From: Prasinococcaceae sp. CCMP 1430
Lineage: Eukaryota; Prasinodermophyta; Palmophyllophyceae; Prasinococcales; Prasinococcaceae
Direction: 5' to 3'
Assembly: GCA_013416795.1 (NCBI GenBank)
Contig: RQSC01000018.1
Location: 233,852-266,787, forward strand
Length of the DNA: 32,936 nt
The first letter of the stretch is position 1, and every line of letters starts with the position of its first letter. Of this stretch, positions 17,641 to 26,476 are shown in pieces. The translations under genes were made by a program, and so were the position numbers. The notes under the pieces were generated by a model that saw only the letters and a list, made by a program, of their open reading frames with translations, was not told the origin of the DNA and searched no databases.

Positions 17641-18658
17641 TTCGCCGCCCCCGCCTTCGATCGCACCGAGCCCCGTGGCGCCTCCCGCAGCAACCTGAGC
17701 TGCTTCACCCGCTACGCGCCAACCCCACGCTGCGAAAGCGACCACGGCCGCAACGATGGCCACGACCGCGCGCCCTGCCTGCGCACCCGCGCCGCCCCCC
17801 GCCTGCACGCTGCCCGCGGCGCCCCCTCCGGCGCCGCACCCCCTCTGCCTTTGCTGCCGACGGCGGCCGTTGCGGAGGCGGCTCTGCGAGCCCAGGCGCT
17901 GGCTCTGGCGCCGCAGCCGCCGCAGCGGCGTGCTCTTCACCGTGACCTCCCGGAGCAGGAGGAAAGCGCGCGCCCGCCGCGCCCCGGGGAACGCAGCACA
18001 GACCCCTCATCCGGGCGGGGCCGGGACGGCGCCGCGCCGCTCGGCCAACCGAACCGAATCGAACCAACCAGAAACGAGCAGCCCCTCTCGCAACTCAAGC
18101 ACAGTCGTATCCTCGCGCCCATATGCGCCGCACGGCACGGTCGGACGGCCGAACCGTACGTGGGTACATTCAGTTAAACTGACTGTGTGGGTTCAACTGA
18201 CTGTGTGGTCGGGCTCTCCCGTTCCAAAAGGCGCAGCCCACATGATGGGGCCTGTTCCCCGGCGGACCTCTCGCGAGGGGGCACCGGGCCAGGTCAGCGG
18301 CAGGTGCGCGCGGTCCCTCCACCGCGGGGCGCCCGTGCGGGGCCTCGGGCGCCCGCGCGCATGCTCTGCACGCAGCATTCGGTTGGTCAACGCGCGGGGG
18401 CGCTGGGGCTCGGGTTGCGGCCCGGCAAATAATACGACGCCGCGGTGGCCCCACTCGCGGTGCCGCGCCACTTTGCGCCCCCGCCGCACCGCCACCCTGC
18501 GCCGCAGAGGCGCAGAGGCGGCAGCGGCGGTCGCTGCCGGGGGGAGGGGTCTGCGCGAAAGCTGCAGGGCAGAGCGGCGGCTCGTGCGAGGCGCGTTCAC
18601 GAGCGCGCGCGCCCACTGCTGGCGGGGCGGGGTGGTGGGACGCGCGCGGGCAGCGGCG
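17641..18658. promoter_or_regulatory. Control region shared by Amt-PP2C (-) and AMT (+)
   Basis: About 1 kb between the two ATGs. The part next to 17640 continues the Amt-PP2C frame and may be coding (to about 17850 or 18010). A second minus-strand frame from ATG 18067 (MRGLCCVPRG..., then an Ala/Pro-rich stretch) could be its true first exon. The central part, about 18070-18240, is less GC-rich and holds an 18-base tandem repeat. Promoter function is inferred from the head-to-head layout. Confidence 0.5.
18173..18208. repeat. 18-base tandem repeat in the AMT / Amt-PP2C control region
   Basis: GTTAAACTGACTGTGTGG at 18173-18190 is followed directly by the same 18-mer with one change (A to C at the fourth base) at 18191-18208. 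It lies about 450 bases upstream of the AMT start and could be a paired factor-binding site. Confidence 0.8.
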
Positions 18659-20464
18659 ATGGCAGGCGAGCTTGACGTGCTGGCGGCGCGCGTGACCGAG
18701 GCGGAGCGCGCCGCCAATGCCCTCTTCATGGCGACGGGGGTCGCGCTCGTGATGCTGATGCAGGCGGGCTTCGGCGCGCTGGAGGTGGGGGCGGTGCGTA
18801 CCAAGAACACGCGCTCACTGATGCTCAAGAACGTGATTGACTTCAGCGTCGGCACGATCATGTTCTGGCTGGTGGGGTACGGCGTGGCCTTCCCCGGCGC
18901 GGGCGCACGCGGCTTTGCGCTGCGCGGCAACGTTGCCGAGGTCGCGGGGGAGGGTGCGGGCGTCGCGGGCGAGGGCTCCTTCCTGCACTTCGCGCTCCTG
19001 CTTGCCTACGCGAGCACGAGCACCACCATCGTGTCGGGCGCGCTCGCGGAGCGCACTCGTCTGAGCTCCTACGTGGTCTTCGCGGCACTGGCCTTTCCTT
19101 TTATGTCGGGTTTGCCGATGCGGTGGACGTGGGGCCACGAGGGGTGGCTGAATGCGGCGGCGCGCGACGGGGGCGGGGCGGCGCCGCAGCCGCAGCTACT
19201 CGACGTGGGTGTGGTCGACTTCGCGGGCAGCGGCGTCGTCCACATGGTGGGCGGCGTCGCGGCGGGCGTGGGCTCGTGGATGGTGGGCCCGCGACTCGAC
19301 GAACGTGGGGTGGCACGCTTCGCAGAAGGCTGTCGCGAGGGCGACTTCATGCCTCACGCGCCCGCCTTAAGCACACTCGGCGCGCTGATCCTGTGGTTTT
19401 GCTGGTACGCCTTCAATGCCGCGTCCGCGCTTGGCGTGGTGGGCAGCGTGTCCGTGGTGGCTCGCGTGGTCGTGACCACCACCCTGGCGGCGGCGGCCTC
19501 AGGCTGCTCAGGCTTTGTCGCCTTCCTGGTCTTGCCCGCGCAAGTGCAACCCTTCGAGATGATCAATTGCCTGCTTGCCGGTCTCGTGGCGGTCACAGCG
19601 GGTTGCCCGGTGCTGAGCAACTGGGCGGCAGTCGTGGTGGGCGTGCTAGCGGCCGCTGTGTACTTGGGCTCCTCACGCCTCGCGCGCCGCATGGGCGTGG
19701 ATGACCCCGTGGACGCCGCTGCGCTCCACGGCTGCTGCGGCGCGCTGGGAGTGCTAATGGCAGGATTGCTTGCGGACGCCGAGCTGCTGGAGTCGACCTA
19801 CGGCGCTGGTGCGGGGCGTGCTGGCGCTTACGGCGTGCTCCTCGGCGGCGGGTGGCGACGGATGGGTGCGCAGGTGGTGGGCGTGTGTGTGTATGGCGCG
19901 TGGGGGCTGGCGCTCAGCCTCGTACTATTCGGCGCGCTCAAGCGCTCGCGTATCGTGTGGTGGGCACGCATGAAGAAAGCCGAACAGGACGGCCTCGACC
20001 TGTCGCTGTTCACGCGCGAGGAGCTGGTGGAGCGCTTCGGGAACGGCCTGCGCGTGTGCGCGCACGAGGAAATGAGCGGCATCGACGTGAGCTACCACGA
20101 CGGGCTGGCGTACCCGCCGTATCTCACGCCCTTCATCGACAGCATCAATGTGCTGCGCGAGCTGCAGCTGGCCTCGATGTGGGGCACCCTTCCCATACCA
20201 CCGAGCGCCCCGGGCGAAGAGAGCGGCAGAGACGGCAGCGAGGACGCCGACGACTCGTCCGCCAGGGGTCAGGCGGGGTCGACGGGCTTCGACCTGCTTC
20301 TTCGCCCCCGCGTGACCGACTCCAACAGGCAGCCCCTCGCAGCACGCGGCGCAGCGTACAAGCCCGACATGCGCCGCCGCTGGGGGAAGGGGGTGGCGGC
20401 CCCGCTCGCCGCGCCCACCGCCGCGGACGGTGCGCTCGCGCGCAAGACCGACGAGTCGCCGTGA
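18659..20464 (+). CDS. AMT-type ammonium transporter with long cytosolic C-terminus
   Basis: 601 residues from ATG at 18659 to TGA at 20462, no intron. About eleven hydrophobic segments cover residues 20-430. Conserved features are the first helix (ALFMATGVALVMLMQAGFGALE), the VRTKN turn and NVIDF after it, GALAERTRL, W158 in MRWTWGHEGWL, D187 and pore His H195 in VDFAGSGVVHMVGG, F252 in WFCWYAFNAASAL, and the second pore His H357 in DDPVDAAALHGCCG. AMT proteins carry ammonium across the plasma membrane. The tail after about 432 has the conserved EEMSGIDVSYHDGLAY region, which in plant AMT1 trimers gates neighbouring subunits and is controlled by phosphorylation, then roughly 110 residues rich in Ser, Asp and Arg. 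It is head to head with the Amt-PP2C gene. Confidence 0.95.
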   Translation: MAGELDVLAARVTEAERAANALFMATGVALVMLMQAGFGALEVGAVRTKNTRSLMLKNVIDFSVGTIMFWLVGYGVAFPGAGARGFALRGNVAEVAGEGAGVAGEGSFLHFALLLAYASTSTTIVSGALAERTRLSSYVVFAALAFPFMSGLPMRWTWGHEGWLNAAARDGGGAAPQPQLLDVGVVDFAGSGVVHMVGGVAAGVGSWMVGPRLDERGVARFAEGCREGDFMPHAPALSTLGALILWFCWYAFNAASALGVVGSVSVVARVVVTTTLAAAASGCSGFVAFLVLPAQVQPFEMINCLLAGLVAVTAGCPVLSNWAAVVVGVLAAAVYLGSSRLARRMGVDDPVDAAALHGCCGALGVLMAGLLADAELLESTYGAGAGRAGAYGVLLGGGWRRMGAQVVGVCVYGAWGLALSLVLFGALKRSRIVWWARMKKAEQDGLDLSLFTREELVERFGNGLRVCAHEEMSGIDVSYHDGLAYPPYLTPFIDSINVLRELQLASMWGTLPIPPSAPGEESGRDGSEDADDSSARGQAGSTGFDLLLRPRVTDSNRQPLAARGAAYKPDMRRRWGKGVAAPLAAPTAADGALARKTDESP

Positions 20465-21485
20465 GCCCGCACTCGCCGCGCCGCCGCGCGGCGCCAGCGG
20501 CCGCGGCGCCACCCCCTCCCAGTGGGACTCCGAGGGGGGGCGTACCCATGATCCCTTCGGGGGGCCGCCGACCGCGCACTGCGAACCCCACCGCGACGTG
20601 ATCCGGTGACGTCATGTGCCTCGCCAGTCACTGAAGACCCGGCCGGCGGGGCTGCGGCGCTCCCATCAAAACGCATGGCGGTGGTGCGCGCGCGCGCGAA
20701 GTGCGCGACATTGAGTTGCGAGCGTACCTTTCGACACGATACGCAACTTCGCCAGCTTGCACCGACGGCAACATCTGTCGCGAGGTGCGCTGTGCGCAAT
20801 CCGCCGAGACGTAGCACCACGGGAGAGCGTGCAGCTGCCGTCATGGTAATCGACTAATTGTCTGGCGCTCTCGACGTTGCGTGTGTTAGTGCGTGCGTGC
20901 CGACGTGGGCGGATCTGGGCCGCGCGAGCCCAGATTCGCTGAGGATTTTGCTCCTCCTGTCGGCGCCGACAGGACGCACGACTGGCGCCGTCGGTGGGTG
21001 GGTGTGGTCGGGGTGGGGGGCTGCGGCGAGGCCCGGGCGCGCGATGCGGCGCGCGCTCCCAGGGCAGGCGTGCGCAATTTTCCCGGCGGCGTTCGGATCA
21101 TCCCATCACATTCTAATGCGAGGTGCCCCCTCGGGCGGACCCGAAAGCGCCCGAGACGTAACGTGAGCAGCATCACTGCGCACATGGGTGGCTCTGGGTT
21201 TTAGTGCGACAGCGGTGGGCCGTCGCGGCCACACGTGCGGACGCTCACCGCTTGGCTGGCGCCGGCTGGGCCGCGAACACGGATGCAATCGGGGCGCAAT
21301 CGGCCGCGCGGCGGGCTCACTCCCCCGCGGCCACCCGATGGGGCGCGGAGACGGCCGCGGGCTTGCGGAGTGCGCGGCGGCGGTGGCGGCACGCGCGCCA
21401 CGGCGCGGGCGGCGGCACGAGCGTTTGGTTAGGGCAAGCCAGCGGCCGGCCGGCCGCGCCTCGAACGCGCGCGCGCGCGGCGTAC
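20465..21485. other. Gene-poor 1 kb between AMT 3' end and the histone-fold exon
   Basis: No recognisable coding segment on either strand, although later exons of the minus-strand histone-fold gene should lie here. A perfect TGACGTCA palindrome is at 20607-20614. Open frames here have unstructured Arg/Pro/Ala-rich text typical of GC-rich noncoding DNA. Confidence 0.4.
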
Positions 21486-21611
21486 GTATCGCAGGAGCAC
21501 GTCGGCGAGGCACCCGAGCCCCGAGCCCTGGGCCTTCTCCACCTCCATCTGCGCCATGATCTGCGCCACCACCTTGCGCGCGATCGCCTCGGTGTACCCC
21601 TCGAGCGTCAT
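21486..21611 (-). CDS. First exon of a Bromo_TP histone-fold protein (TAF8/TAF3-like), rest not found
   Basis: From ATG at 21611 the frame encodes 42 residues, ending LGCLADVLLRY just before a GTACGC donor at 21485. The pattern YTEAIARKVVAQIMAQM...GLGCLADVLLRY fits helices 1 and 2 of the bromodomain-associated histone fold in TFIID subunits TAF8 and TAF3 and in SPT7-like proteins. That fold normally continues with a third helix (IREIG...YAEL...). I could not find that helix downstream on the minus strand before the AMT gene; the frame runs instead into Arg-rich text and a stop at 21429. It may be the first exon of a gene with diverged later exons, or a fragment. The family call rests on a short match. 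Confidence 0.5.
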
Positions 21612-22230
21612 CGCACGCCGCGGGGAGCTCCCCCGCGCGCGCGCTCTGCCCCCCCACCCCCACCCGCACCCCGCTGCCGGGCGTGCTCGCGCACGCTTCG
21701 TGCGCCGGCGTTTCGCGCTCTCGGCGAGCGATACCAGCGGGGGACGCAAAGAAGTATCGAAGCACTGCGGCGAGACCAGAGCGGGTGCGCCGCGCGTCGG
21801 GAGCGGCGCGCGCCAGTGGCCGCGGTGGCGGGCGAGGCCCCCCCGCTCCCCCCCCTCCCAAACTCACCCACCTCCGTGCCTCGCAATGCTGCTGCCGGCG
21901 ACCCCGGCGGCCGGCGCGGCGCCGGCGCGAGGTGCGCAAAATTGGGCAGCGCGCGCGTGCCCGGCGCGAGCCCCGGAGGCGTGTTCGCTGAACACATCAA
22001 ATTCCCATGCGCACGACAAAAAGGCCCGCACCGCGCGACGGTTGCCCGATCCGCCCGTTTCGGTACGTGCGGATGTCAGCCGCACGGACGCGGCGGGGGG
22101 GTCCGCGCGCATTCGGCGGGGCGGCCGAGGCGTGCCACAGTGCACACGTAGCCACAGCCCGCGCATCCCCTCGCCTCACAACTGCCACGGTGTACACACG
22201 CAGGGCACACAAGCGACACTCGCGGTCATC
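21612..22230. promoter_or_regulatory. Intergenic region upstream of delta-carbonic anhydrase
   Basis: About 620 bases between the divergent histone-fold exon and the carbonic anhydrase start. GC-rich apart from AT-richer words near 21990-22020. Long open frames cross it but carry no recognisable protein text. CO2-responsive promoter elements cannot be assigned by eye. Confidence 0.35.
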
Positions 22231-23331
22231 ATGGGGCGCACGTCTGTCGCGACAGGCATGATCGGCATGGCGATGCTCTCGACGACCGGCACCAGCACTG
22301 CCCGTTCGCTCCTCGCGGTTGCTCCGAGCACGGCGGCTACCAATGGCAACCAGACGGCAGTAGCGGTCGCCGAGGCGGCGCTGTCGAGCGAGCACGGCAG
22401 CTCGCTCATGGGCACCAACGTGTGCGAGGGCAAGAAGCCACTCCACGCCGACGCCAACGCACAGGACGAGTACTTCAAGAACGTCGACTGCTTCGTCGAC
22501 ACCGTCATCCAGACGCTGGAGCAGGCCGGAGCCAATGTCACCGAGGGGTACAACGGCGAGCTCGACGTGGGCGACCGCGTGCCTATCACCGAGCCGTACT
22601 GGAAGGCGGGCCTGTGTCCGGTGAATGTGCACTGGCACTACGGCGCCGAGCACCTGTCGGTCGGTGAGTACGACGAGGCCGGCAAGGGACCCAAGCCCAT
22701 CGTGGACGACTCCACCCCCACCAACACCACCATTCTTTCAAAGGCAGGCGATGAGGACGTGCGCGAGGGCTTCCAGTGCCACCTTTACAACGAAAGTGAG
22801 AGCAGGTTCACCGCCGAGTACGACTGGAAGCACTGTGTGGGCATGCGCGTGGGGAAGACGTACGAGGTCCACTGGCCTCACAGCGCGGCGGGCGCCTGCG
22901 GCACGCCCAACCAGTACCAGACCCCTTTCTACGACGGCGTCTTCTGCACCGACGGCGTCATCTCGCTTGACCCGCTCAACACGTACCAGAAGATCGGCGT
23001 GCAGTCGCAGGTGTACACCATCGTCAACGACGAGACGTACTACTACCCCGACCTGATCCGCGGCATGATCGTAGACGGCGACTACGGCACGGACGTTGCT
23101 ATGTACACCGGTTCGACGACCGGCACGACGCGCGACAACGAGGTCTGCTCTCGCTTCACGCCGATCACCTGGCAGGTGGACCGCAAGTGTCACCTCATCT
23201 CGGCGTCGTCGTTCGATAAGATGTGCGCGGACATGAAGGCACAGCGTGACGACATGAGCAGTGATTTGTACGCCCACGGCTCTCGCGAGCTGGTGGCTGA
23301 CGAGCTGGCGGCGAACAACCATCAGGGTTAG
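22231..23331 (+). CDS. Delta-class carbonic anhydrase (TWCA1 type), secreted
   Basis: 366 residues from ATG at 22231, no intron. A hydrophobic N-terminus (TGMIGMAMLSTTGTSTARSL) looks like a signal sequence. The mature part carries the delta-CA hallmark NVHWHYGAEHLSVGEYD (H134, H136, H141 candidate zinc ligands), then GFQCHLY, DWKHC, TYEVHWPHSAAGACG (H214, H217), QTPFYDGVFC, VYTIVND, YYYPDLIRGMIV, YTGSTTGTTRDN, ITWQVDRKCHLISASSFDKM and a final DDMSSDLYAHGSRELV. This class was described from the diatom Thalassiosira weissflogii and occurs in haptophytes, dinoflagellates and some prasinophytes. It interconverts CO2 and bicarbonate, and a secreted form would supply CO2 at the cell surface for the carbon-concentrating mechanism. 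Conserved cysteines suit an extracellular protein. The ATG was chosen because a signal-like segment follows at once. Confidence 0.93.
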   Translation: MGRTSVATGMIGMAMLSTTGTSTARSLLAVAPSTAATNGNQTAVAVAEAALSSEHGSSLMGTNVCEGKKPLHADANAQDEYFKNVDCFVDTVIQTLEQAGANVTEGYNGELDVGDRVPITEPYWKAGLCPVNVHWHYGAEHLSVGEYDEAGKGPKPIVDDSTPTNTTILSKAGDEDVREGFQCHLYNESESRFTAEYDWKHCVGMRVGKTYEVHWPHSAAGACGTPNQYQTPFYDGVFCTDGVISLDPLNTYQKIGVQSQVYTIVNDETYYYPDLIRGMIVDGDYGTDVAMYTGSTTGTTRDNEVCSRFTPITWQVDRKCHLISASSFDKMCADMKAQRDDMSSDLYAHGSRELVADELAANNHQG

Positions 23332-23526
23332 TCTCTCCGGCAAGAGGACGCACCACCGACGACTGTGCACGTGGAGCCCCCGTGGCGTTCCACTTGTCCT
23401 TTTTGATGAGTTCTGTAGAGTACGCGGACAGGCCAGGAACGGACAGGCCGTGTAAAGCTATATGTACAAGTGATACACTTCATCATACAGAACATTAATA
23501 CAACAAATTGCGCGCACAGCGCCCGC
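23332..23526. other. AT-rich spacer between convergent genes
   Basis: 195 bases between the stops of the carbonic anhydrase and the DNAJC14-like gene. Bases about 23450-23510 are AT-rich (CTATATGTACAAG, ATTAATACAAC), similar to the spacer at 6908-7015. Likely 3'-end signals for both genes. Confidence 0.4.
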
Positions 23527-25100
23527 TCATCGCCTTCGCCGACTTCGCTTGCCTTTCTGCGGCTTCTCGTCCTGTCGCTGCTGCTTCTTGGATCCTCGTG
23601 CTTTCCTCTTGTCCGCCTTGGAATTCTTGTTCGTCGCACCCATCGCCTTGTGCACGTTGCACAGAGGGCTGTGGCGATTGGCCGGCGCATGCTTCAAGAC
23701 CGTCTTGTGCGCCCAATCGGTGATCTCAATCACCCGACCTGCTTCGCACACGAAGTATCGGCGTACAGGTCGCGAGCTGAGGCCGAAGATGATCTTCTGC
23801 TCGCGCTCTTCCACCCACAGGTCACCCTGCGAACAGAGGAGCGTGCGCAAGCGTGGTGCGGCGAGCGCGTGAGCACGCATGCAAGCGGACCAACAAAGCG
23901 CCATGCCGCACGCGTGCGCCTGCCAGCCCGGCGATCGCACGTACGTCCTCAGCGGCATGGAAAGTATCGCAGGCAGCACACCACCTCGCAGATCCGGTTG
24001 GACGGTCAGGCACTCCTGGATACGTCTCGTCGAAGTCCCCGTAGAGCTCCTCCATCTCGAGCTCCATGTCGTACTCGGCCCGCTGCGCGCGCGCGCACGC
24101 GAGGGATTGGTTGGGTTGGGGTTAGTATACAGGGTTTATACGACACCCACCTTGCAGTAGCTAGTACTAGTCTACTCTATATTGCGGCCCCATTCGCCCA
24201 ACGCGGCGACGGGACCTGCACACGGCTCGAGCGCATCGTACTGCGCACCTTAGAGCTGTCGCTTAGCACCTCGTACGACGCCTGCAGCTTTGAGAAGGCG
24301 CGAGCGGCCTGCTCGTTCCCTGGGTTCTTGTCTGGGTGCACCCTGCGTGACATCTGGAGATACGTCTTCCGGAGCGATGCCGCGTCGAACGTGGGCGCGT
24401 CGGGAGACAGGCGGAGCACCTCATAGTGCGTGTCGCAGCCGACAATGCTGTCGATGATCGCCTGCGACGACATCGTCGCGCTGTCTGCCCCGCTGCTTGC
24501 ACCTGCATCATTGCCAGCGAACCAGCCGGAGCTGTCGGACGCCGCACTCGTGCTCGGCCCACCACGCTCCGCGCGGCGCGCGCGGCCCTCGCGACGCGCG
24601 CGCCTGCTGCCGCTGCGCGTCTCTGGTGAGTTGCCCGCCGCCAGCAACGCATAGGCCTGCGCAAAGCTTGCGCCGACGAAAGCGGCCATCAGCAGCGGCA
24701 GCAGCCCGCGCGTTGTGTAGCATGCGTACGACGCGCTCGCGAGCATGCAGACCACGAAGAGCTTGGATGACAGCGTGATGGAGAAGGTGCAGTAGGCGAC
24801 CACGTTGAGCAAGACCATGGCCCACCAGCCGTACGCGAAGAGACCGAGGACGATGGCAAGACCGACCAAGGACAACGCCGGCCACATCAGCCCGGCGACC
24901 GCGCAGACCACGCCGAGCACGGTGAGGCTCCAGGTTGCCACGGGGAAAGGTGCCGCCATTGCGTAAACGAGTGCAGCAATCGATGCGCACAGGGTGTGCA
25001 CGTCCAGCATGAGCGACCTCACGCATGTGACCCCCACGAACGCAACGACGTTCATCGCCACGGTGATGCCCGACCTCGCGGTCGAGCCGAGCGCGCCCAT
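23527..25100 (-). CDS. DNAJC14-like membrane J protein with Jiv90 domain (3 exons)
   Basis: Exons 25100-24249, 24082-23945 and 23826-23527; introns 24248-24083 (GTGCGC...GCGCAG, with a perfect TACTAAC branch point) and 23944-23827 (GTACGTG...TTCGCAG). All junctions are phase 0, giving 429 residues. Residues about 10-155 contain five or six hydrophobic segments. The J domain is at about 223-290 with HPD at 255-257 (RRVHPDKNPG) and crosses the first intron (DSSK|RAEYD). The Jiv90 domain follows at about 300-385 (CAACDTFHAAEDGDLWVEE, FVCEAGRVIEITDWA), then a Lys/Arg-rich tail. This order is that of animal DNAJC14 (Jiv/HDJ3) and its plant relatives, ER-membrane co-chaperones for Hsp70. The zinc-binding first half of Jiv90 looks shortened, with only one CxxC clearly visible. 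The ATG at 25100 is preceded only by a GTG-initiated extension. Confidence 0.9.
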
Positions 25101-25339
25101 GGCGCCCCCAGCCCACCCAGCGCCCCCCGCGCCTGGCGCGCGCGTGCGCACGGCAGGCAGCCGCGCGGCCAGCTGCGCGCAGCCACACGGTCCGCTCCTG
25201 TTCCTTCCACCTCACCTCCCCACGTCTGACAGCACGCACGAGCGCGGACGCCCGCGATGTGGCGTGCTCTGCACCCCCCCCCCTTCCCTCCACCTCCCCC
25301 GCCTCCCAACCTTTTCACACACGTACTCACCCGAACAAC
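25101..25339. promoter_or_regulatory. Short bidirectional region, DNAJC14-like / USP7-like
   Basis: 239 bases between divergent ATGs. The part next to the USP7-like gene is a strong C/T tract (about 25273-25316) that would form its 5' leader. No TATA box was seen. Confidence 0.45.
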
Positions 25340-26476
25340 ATGTCAAACGCGGACTTCATGTCGGTCTTTCTCGACGTGACCGACGCATTGGAGCTGCCCC
25401 ACACCTGGTCGCGCGGCGCCAAGTTCACGCTGAGGCTCGTCAACCAGCGGAACCCCGAGCAGTCGCTCGTGAAGGATACGAGCCACAACTTCACGCGGCT
25501 GGAGCGCGACTGGGGGTTCGCGCAGTTCGTGCGCCTGGATGAGGTGCGAGACCCTGCGAAGGGCTTCATGGTGAACGACTCAATCGTGCTGGAATGCGAC
25601 GTGGGCATGTTCAAGGAGATCACGTGGTGGAACTACGACAGCAAGAAGGAAACAGGCTACGTGGGGCTGAAGAATCAAGGCGCCACATGCTACATGAACA
25701 GCCTGCTGCAGTTCCTCTTCCACATCCCTTTCTTCCGCCAGGCCGTGTACGGCCTACCGACCACGGAGGCGGACGAGCCCGCGAAGAGCATCCCCCTTGC
25801 GATGCAGATCCTGTTCTACAAGCTACAATTTGACAACAAGCCGGTGGGTACCAAGGAGCTGACCAAGTCGTTCGGCTGGGACTCATTCGAGGCCTTCCAG
25901 CAGCACGACGTACAGGAGCTCAACCGCGTGCTGTGCGAGAACCTCGAGGAGAAAATGAAGAAGACAGACGTCGAGGGAACCATCCAAAAGCTCTTCGAGG
26001 GCCACATGGTCAACTACATTGAGTGTGTGAATGTCGACTTCAAGAGCACGCGCAAGGAAGAGTTTCTGGACCTGCAGCTGCAGGTGAAGGATTGCAAGGA
26101 CGTGTACGAGTCGTTCGACAAGTACTGCGAGGTTGAAACGCTGGACGGGGACAACTTGTACGAAGCCGAGGGCCACGGGAAGCAGCCCGCGCGCAAGGGC
26201 GTGCTCTTCCAAGACTTTCCGCCTGTGCTGCAGCTGCAGCTCAAGCGCTTCGAGTACGACATGATGCGCGACATGATGGTGAAGATCAACGACCGCTACG
26301 AGTTTCCGCTCGTGCTTGACCTCGGCAAGAATGGCAAGTACATGACATCCGACGCAGACCTTTCGAAGCCCGCTCGGTATCTGTTGCACTCGGTCCNGAA
26401 GACGAAGCGCTCTGTCCCCGTCGCCGCCGCCGTGCCGCCGCCCGTGGCGCTCGCTGCGCCGCGTGCCGCCCTCTGA
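25340..26476 (+). CDS. USP7/UBP12-like ubiquitin protease, broken at an ambiguous base
   Basis: The frame from ATG 25340 gives 378 residues. Residues 5-90 match only the second half of a MATH domain (FMSVFLDV, WSRGAKFTL, RDWGFAQFV, GFMVNDSIVLE). Residues about 103-352 are very close to the USP7/UBP12 catalytic core: Cys box GLKNQGATCYMNSLLQ with C117, ELTKSFGWDSFEAFQQHDVQ, QKLFEGHMVNYIEC, VLQLQLKRFEYD and KINDRYEFPLVLDL. At residue 353 (codon CNG, N at 26397), right after RYLLHSV, similarity stops and an unrelated Ala/Pro/Val tail leads to TGA at 26474. The His box (GGHYYAF) and the C-terminal ubiquitin-like domains are missing, so the product as drawn would be inactive. A misassembly at the N is the simplest cause; a true truncation is possible. 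AATAAA lies at 26514-26519. Confidence 0.85.
   Translation: MSNADFMSVFLDVTDALELPHTWSRGAKFTLRLVNQRNPEQSLVKDTSHNFTRLERDWGFAQFVRLDEVRDPAKGFMVNDSIVLECDVGMFKEITWWNYDSKKETGYVGLKNQGATCYMNSLLQFLFHIPFFRQAVYGLPTTEADEPAKSIPLAMQILFYKLQFDNKPVGTKELTKSFGWDSFEAFQQHDVQELNRVLCENLEEKMKKTDVEGTIQKLFEGHMVNYIECVNVDFKSTRKEEFLDLQLQVKDCKDVYESFDKYCEVETLDGDNLYEAEGHGKQPARKGVLFQDFPPVLQLQLKRFEYDMMRDMMVKINDRYEFPLVLDLGKNGKYMTSDADLSKPARYLLHSVXKTKRSVPVAAAVPPPVALAAPRAAL

Noticed and set aside
20607-20614. TGACGTCA palindrome as a CRE/bZIP site
   Set aside because: An 8-base palindrome in 33 kb can occur by chance, and it lies behind a gene rather than in an evident promoter.
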